From NCBI GenBank assembly GCA_046347625.1, contig JAXMFU010000002.1:248001-312000 (forward strand): 64,000 bases of DNA, written 5' to 3'. The DNA comes from CAIMUS01 sp046347625 (GTDB taxonomy: Bacteria; Pseudomonadota; Gammaproteobacteria; Competibacterales; Competibacteraceae). Under the pieces are notes generated by a model. The model did no database searches. It had not been told where the DNA came from and saw nothing but the letters and a program-made list of their open reading frames with translations. This document shows positions 60,448 to 64,000 of this stretch, one piece after another. The stretch's first letter is position 1; every line of letters begins with the position of its first letter. The position numbers were made by a program, and so were the translations under genes.

Positions 60448-60570
60448 GCCAGGTAGGGTGGACATGGTCCACCTTTCTTCGTCCCCCCTGTAAAAATGTG
60501 GCCATGCCTACTCTACCCGGCTATGGGAGCAACCGAATAAGGTGGGCCGTGCCCACCCTACCCGGCTGCG
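60448..60570. repeat. Palindromic repeats between the cassette and purL
   Basis: GTAGGGTGGACATGGTCCAC, a partial inverted partner (GTGGCCATGCCTACTCTACC) and a third unit (AAGGTGGGCCGTGCCCACC) belong to the GGTGGGCACGG family. Between 60334 and 60813 there is no gene, only these repeats, the half attC and the right 64-bp repeat. Confidence 0.78.
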
Positions 60571-60679
60571 CTTTTACTGGGACTTCTGTCACAAGTACAA
60601 CGTTTAGCCGACGGATCGACAGAGCTTTCCTGCATTTCGTGAAAAGCTGCGGATAAATACTTTTCAGAAAATTTCACCC

Positions 60680-60743
60680 TGTTTTGGCGCTTGAAAATTC
60701 AAGGAGTTCGACGGTTTGGGGGATTCGAGGGACAGACGGTAAC
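60680..60743. repeat. 64-bp direct repeat, right copy
   Basis: Partner of 58200-58263, in the purL leader 70 bp before the start codon, in the same orientation. Confidence 0.9.
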
Positions 60744-60813
60744 CAAGAGTGAGTCATTTCCAGTATGATTGCAACCTCAGATTTACCCTCCCCGCCCCAC
60801 CGAGAGATCGTCC

Positions 60814-63800
60814 ATGTTGCGTTTTCGTGGAAGTCCCGCCCTGTCCACCTTTCGTCTGGAAAAACTGCTGGCCGGCCTGCGCCGGTGGATACCCACTATC
60901 GACGCCGTCGATGCCGAATTTGTCCATTTCGTGGACCTGCTCGAACCGCTTACCGAGGCTGAACTTTCGATTCTCGACCGGCTGCTGACTTATGGGCCGC
61001 AGGCCCGCCGACTGGAGGATCACCACCCTACGCTGCTGGTGATCCCAAGGCCCGGCACGATTTCGCCCTGGTCCTCGAAGGCCACCGATATTGCCCATAA
61101 CTGCGGTTTGCAGCGGATTCGCCGGCTCGAACGGAGCATCGCTTATTATCTGAGCGCCGGCACTGCTCTGGACAGTGGACAACTGAGCGCTGTCAAGCCG
61201 CTGCTGCACGACCGTATGACCGAGGTGGTGCTGGAACCCGCCGACGATCCCGCCGTCTTGTTCAATCAGGCCGAGCCGGCGCCTCTGGCCGCTGTCGATA
61301 TTCTCAGCGGTGGGCGAGCGGCGTTGGAACAGGCGAACATTACGTTGGGACTTGCCCTTTCCACCGATGAAATCGAGTATCTGCTGGATAGCTTCAACCG
61401 GCTTCAGCGTAATCCCACCGATGTCGAACTGCTGATGTTCGCCCAGGCGAATTCCGAACACTGCCGTCATAAAATCTTCAATGCCGACTGGATCATCGAC
61501 GGTGAACCCAAGGATACCTCATTGTTCGGCATGATCCGTAATACTTACGAGCATGCCCCCACAGGCATCCTGTCGGCCTATCGCGACAATGCGGCGGTGA
61601 TCCAGGGATTTCGTGGCGAGCGCTTTTTCCCCGATCCGACGGACCGCGGCTACCGCTATCACGAGGAAGATATCCCTATTCTGATGAAGGTGGAGACCCA
61701 TAACCATCCCACCGCGATCTCCCCCTTTCCCGGCGCCGCCACCGGCTCGGGCGGTGAAATCCGCGACGAAGGCGCCACCGGACGGGGCGCTAAACCCAAG
61801 GCGGGATTGACCGGCTTTTCGGTCTCCAATCTGCGTATTCCGGGTTTCGAGCAGCCTTGGGAAACCGATTACGGCAAACCCCGGCGGATCGTCTCGGCGC
61901 TGGAAATCATGTTGGAAGGTCCTATCGGTGCGGCGGCATTTAATAATGAGTTCGGCAGGCCCTGCCTGGCGGGTTATTTTCGGACTTTCGAACTGGCCTC
62001 GCCGGCGGGTGAGCGGCGCGGCTATCATAAACCGATCATGCTTGCAGGCGGACTTGGCAATATCCGCACCGAACAGGTACAGAAGCAGGCCCTGCCGGCA
62101 GGCACGCCGATTATCGTCATCGGCGGACCGGCCATGCTGATCGGCCTGGGGGGTGGCGCGGCTTCGAGCATGGCCGCCGGTGCCAGTGCCGAAGCGCTGG
62201 ATTTCGCTTCGGTCCAGCGCGGCAATCCGGAAATGCAGCGGCGCTGTCAGGAAGTGATCGACCAGTGCTGGGCGCTGGGAGCGGACGATCCAATCCTGTC
62301 GATCCATGATGTCGGCGCCGGCGGTCTGTCCAATGCGGTGCCGGAAATTCTTAACGACGCCGGTCGCGGCGGACGACTGGAATTGCGCGAGGTGCCTAAT
62401 GACGACCCTGGCATGTCGCCCCGTGAAATCTGGTGTAATGAATCGCAGGAACGCTATGTGCTTGCCGTCGCCGCCGAACGGCTGGACGCTTTCAAGGCTC
62501 TGTGTGCGCGGGAACGCTGTCCTTATGCCGTGCTGGGCCAGGCCACCGCCGACCGGCAACTGCGGCTGAGCGATCGCCACTTCGGCAACGATCCCGTCGA
62601 TCTGCCGATGGAAGTGCTGCTGGGTAAACCCCCCCGGATGCTGCGCCGGGTGGAACATCGGGTGCCTGTCCTGCAAGCTCTGGAGACGGCGGGTATTTCC
62701 CTGCGCGATGCGGTGGAACGGGTCCTGCGACTGCCGGCAGTGGCGGACAAGAGTTTTCTCATTACCATCGGGGACCGCTCGGTGGGCGGACTGGTCACCC
62801 GCGATCAGATGGTCGGACCCTGGCAGGTACCGGTGGCGGATGTCGCGGTCACCGCCGGCGGCTTTAAAGCCTATAGCGGCGAAGCCATGGCCATGGGCGA
62901 ACGCACGCCTTTGGCGCTCCTGAATGCGCCGGCTTCGGGACGGATGGCGGTAGCCGAAGCGATTACCAACATCGCCGCCGCCCGGATCGATACGCTCGGC
63001 CAGGTTCGCCTGTCCGCCAATTGGATGGCCGCCGCCGGCTATCCCGGCGAAGATGCCGCCCTGTTCGATACCGTGCGCGCGGTTGCCATCGAACTCTGTC
63101 CCGAACTGGGCATCGCCATTCCCGTGGGCAAGGATTCCCTGTCGATGCAGACCCTGTGGGAAGAAAATGGTATAACTCGTCGGGTGGTCGCGCCGCTGTC
63201 GCTGATCGTCTCCGCTTTTGCACCGGTGCGCGATATCCGCGCTACGCTCACCCCGCAGTTACGTATCGATGAAGGCGATACCGAACTGCTGTCGATCGAC
63301 CTGGGCCGGGGCAAGAATCGGCTGGGCGGCTCGGCCCTGGCGCAGGTCTATGATCGACTGGGTGATATCCCGCCGGATCTGGATGCCGCGGCGGATCTCA
63401 AGTTTTTCTTTATGGCAATTCAGTCCCTGAATGCCGACGGCCGGCTGCTGGCCTATCACGATCGGGCCGACGGCGGTCTGCTGGCCACACTGTGCGAGAT
63501 GATGTTCGCCGGCGGCGTCGGCCTCGATATCGAACTGGACGAGCTGGGACCGGACCCCCTGGCCGCGCTGTTCAGCGAAGAGCTGGGGGCGGTGATCCAG
63601 ATTCGTACCAGCCAGCATAACGCCGTGTTGAATTGTCTCGATTCCGCCGGGCTGGCGGAGTGTAGCCATGTGATCGGTCGCCTGAACGCTGTCGATCGCC
63701 TGAGCGTGCGCTATCGGGGTCAGGAACTGCTGAACGAAAGCCGGGTCACACTGCGCCGGTTCTGGTCCGAGACCAGCTATCACCTGCAAGCGTTGCGCGA

Positions 63801-64000
63801 TAATCCCGACTGTGCCCGGGAAGCTTTCGAGGCGCTGTTGGATGCCGACGACCCCGGTCTGGGCGTGCGCTTGAGCTTCGATCCGAACGAAGACCCGGCG
63901 GCGCCTTTTATTGCCACCGGCGCCCGACCTAAGGTGGCCATTCTGCGCGAGCAAGGGGTCAACGGTCAGGTGGAAATGGCGGCGGCTTTCGAGCGGGCCG
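60814..64000 (+). CDS. purL: Phosphoribosylformylglycinamidine synthase PurL (partial)
   Basis: The gene runs off the right edge after 1062 codons; the full enzyme is about 1290 residues. It makes FGAM from FGAR, glutamine and ATP in purine synthesis. Visible parts are the N-terminal PurS-like region (LRFRGSPALSTFRLEKLLAG), the FGAM synthase core (FAQANSEHCRHKIFNADWII, KVETHNHPTAISPFPGAATG, ILSIHDVGAGGLSNAVPEIL) and the second half (AIPVGKDSLSMQT, AYHDRADGGLLATLCEMMF). The start of the class I glutaminase domain (KVAILREQGVNGQVEMAAAF) ends the window. This large fused form is the proteobacterial type. Confidence 0.97.
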   Translation, partial: MLRFRGSPALSTFRLEKLLAGLRRWIPTIDAVDAEFVHFVDLLEPLTEAELSILDRLLTYGPQARRLEDHHPTLLVIPRPGTISPWSSKATDIAHNCGLQRIRRLERSIAYYLSAGTALDSGQLSAVKPLLHDRMTEVVLEPADDPAVLFNQAEPAPLAAVDILSGGRAALEQANITLGLALSTDEIEYLLDSFNRLQRNPTDVELLMFAQANSEHCRHKIFNADWIIDGEPKDTSLFGMIRNTYEHAPTGILSAYRDNAAVIQGFRGERFFPDPTDRGYRYHEEDIPILMKVETHNHPTAISPFPGAATGSGGEIRDEGATGRGAKPKAGLTGFSVSNLRIPGFEQPWETDYGKPRRIVSALEIMLEGPIGAAAFNNEFGRPCLAGYFRTFELASPAGERRGYHKPIMLAGGLGNIRTEQVQKQALPAGTPIIVIGGPAMLIGLGGGAASSMAAGASAEALDFASVQRGNPEMQRRCQEVIDQCWALGADDPILSIHDVGAGGLSNAVPEILNDAGRGGRLELREVPNDDPGMSPREIWCNESQERYVLAVAAERLDAFKALCARERCPYAVLGQATADRQLRLSDRHFGNDPVDLPMEVLLGKPPRMLRRVEHRVPVLQALETAGISLRDAVERVLRLPAVADKSFLITIGDRSVGGLVTRDQMVGPWQVPVADVAVTAGGFKAYSGEAMAMGERTPLALLNAPASGRMAVAEAITNIAAARIDTLGQVRLSANWMAAAGYPGEDAALFDTVRAVAIELCPELGIAIPVGKDSLSMQTLWEENGITRRVVAPLSLIVSAFAPVRDIRATLTPQLRIDEGDTELLSIDLGRGKNRLGGSALAQVYDRLGDIPPDLDAAADLKFFFMAIQSLNADGRLLAYHDRADGGLLATLCEMMFAGGVGLDIELDELGPDPLAALFSEELGAVIQIRTSQHNAVLNCLDSAGLAECSHVIGRLNAVDRLSVRYRGQELLNESRVTLRRFWSETSYHLQALRDNPDCAREAFEALLDADDPGLGVRLSFDPNEDPAAPFIATGARPKVAILREQGVNGQVEMAAAFERA

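Noticed and set aside
61519..62676. 385-codon minus-strand frame at the right end
   Set aside because: Antisense to purL, whose conserved motifs are unmistakable.

Overview
This window is GC-rich, gene-dense chromosome from a proteobacterium, most likely a gammaproteobacterium. The evidence is the smc-zipA-ligA block, a pgeF gene close to clpB, a fused single-chain purL, and heavy loads of small palindromic intergenic repeats. The many CHAT, Uma2 and Rpn-type genes recall environmental gammaproteobacteria such as Competibacter-like or Chromatiales lineages, but that is an impression, not a placement. I saw no rRNA, tRNA or CRISPR array.

Layout. 1-1460: the 5' part of an Rpn-type nuclease with a tandem heptad tail, and a DUF4258/DUF2283 pair. 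1532-5237: an anaerobic sulfatase maturase followed by its Cys-type sulfatase. 5342-9458: a tail-collar protein, an HNH nuclease pair, an AraC regulator and an MFS transporter. 9885-16906: the housekeeping run smc, zipA, ligA and a DUF29 gene, all on the minus strand. 17283-22520: HicAB, a DUF433/DUF5615 pair, a CHAT-ATPase-TPR protein and a DUF4926 gene. 22707-28526: a universal stress protein and a complete Liv-type ABC importer. 28624-32600: a Fic protein and an accessory patch of gene debris (a CHAT tail, Uma2 copy 1, a broken toxin gene and a PD-(D/E)XK-like protein). 32707-38553: clpB and pgeF, separated by 2.5 kb of toxin-antitoxin genes and repeats. 38615-42969: a monoheme cytochrome-porin, then a TIGR03118-type lipoprotein gene split by a complete ISKra4-like insertion sequence. 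43419-52479: a DUF58 gene and its usual MoxR partner, separated by about 6.8 kb holding Uma2 copy 2, an exported TPR-CHAT protein, a membrane protein, a Cys-rich exported protein and PrlF/YhaV. 52572-57228: a decayed IS4 transposase, a large glycosidase, an IS5 scrap and a truncated methyltransferase. 57287-64000: a retropepsin-like protease, then a 2.4 kb module between direct repeats (a glycosyltransferase and a VapBC pair that looks like an integron cassette with an attC-like site), then purL, which runs off the end.

How the genes work together. Three conserved neighbourhoods (clpB/pgeF, moxR/DUF58, retropepsin/purL) are each opened by an accessory insert. The inserts carry small palindromic repeats, toxin-antitoxin modules (eight in the window, two with broken toxins) and fragments of one another. 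The most interesting unit is at 46022-50247: an exported Cys-rich protein, a three-helix membrane protein and an exported nine-repeat TPR-CHAT protease. The 3' end of the same membrane gene also sits exactly 44 nt upstream of both Uma2 copies elsewhere in the window. This suggests that one membrane component has been paired with different downstream genes. A second, separate CHAT protein (18507-22148) carries a P-loop ATPase and TPRs like a bacterial NLR-type sensor.

Coordinates and start choices come from reading the sequence alone. Family names rest on recognised motifs and were not confirmed by any search.
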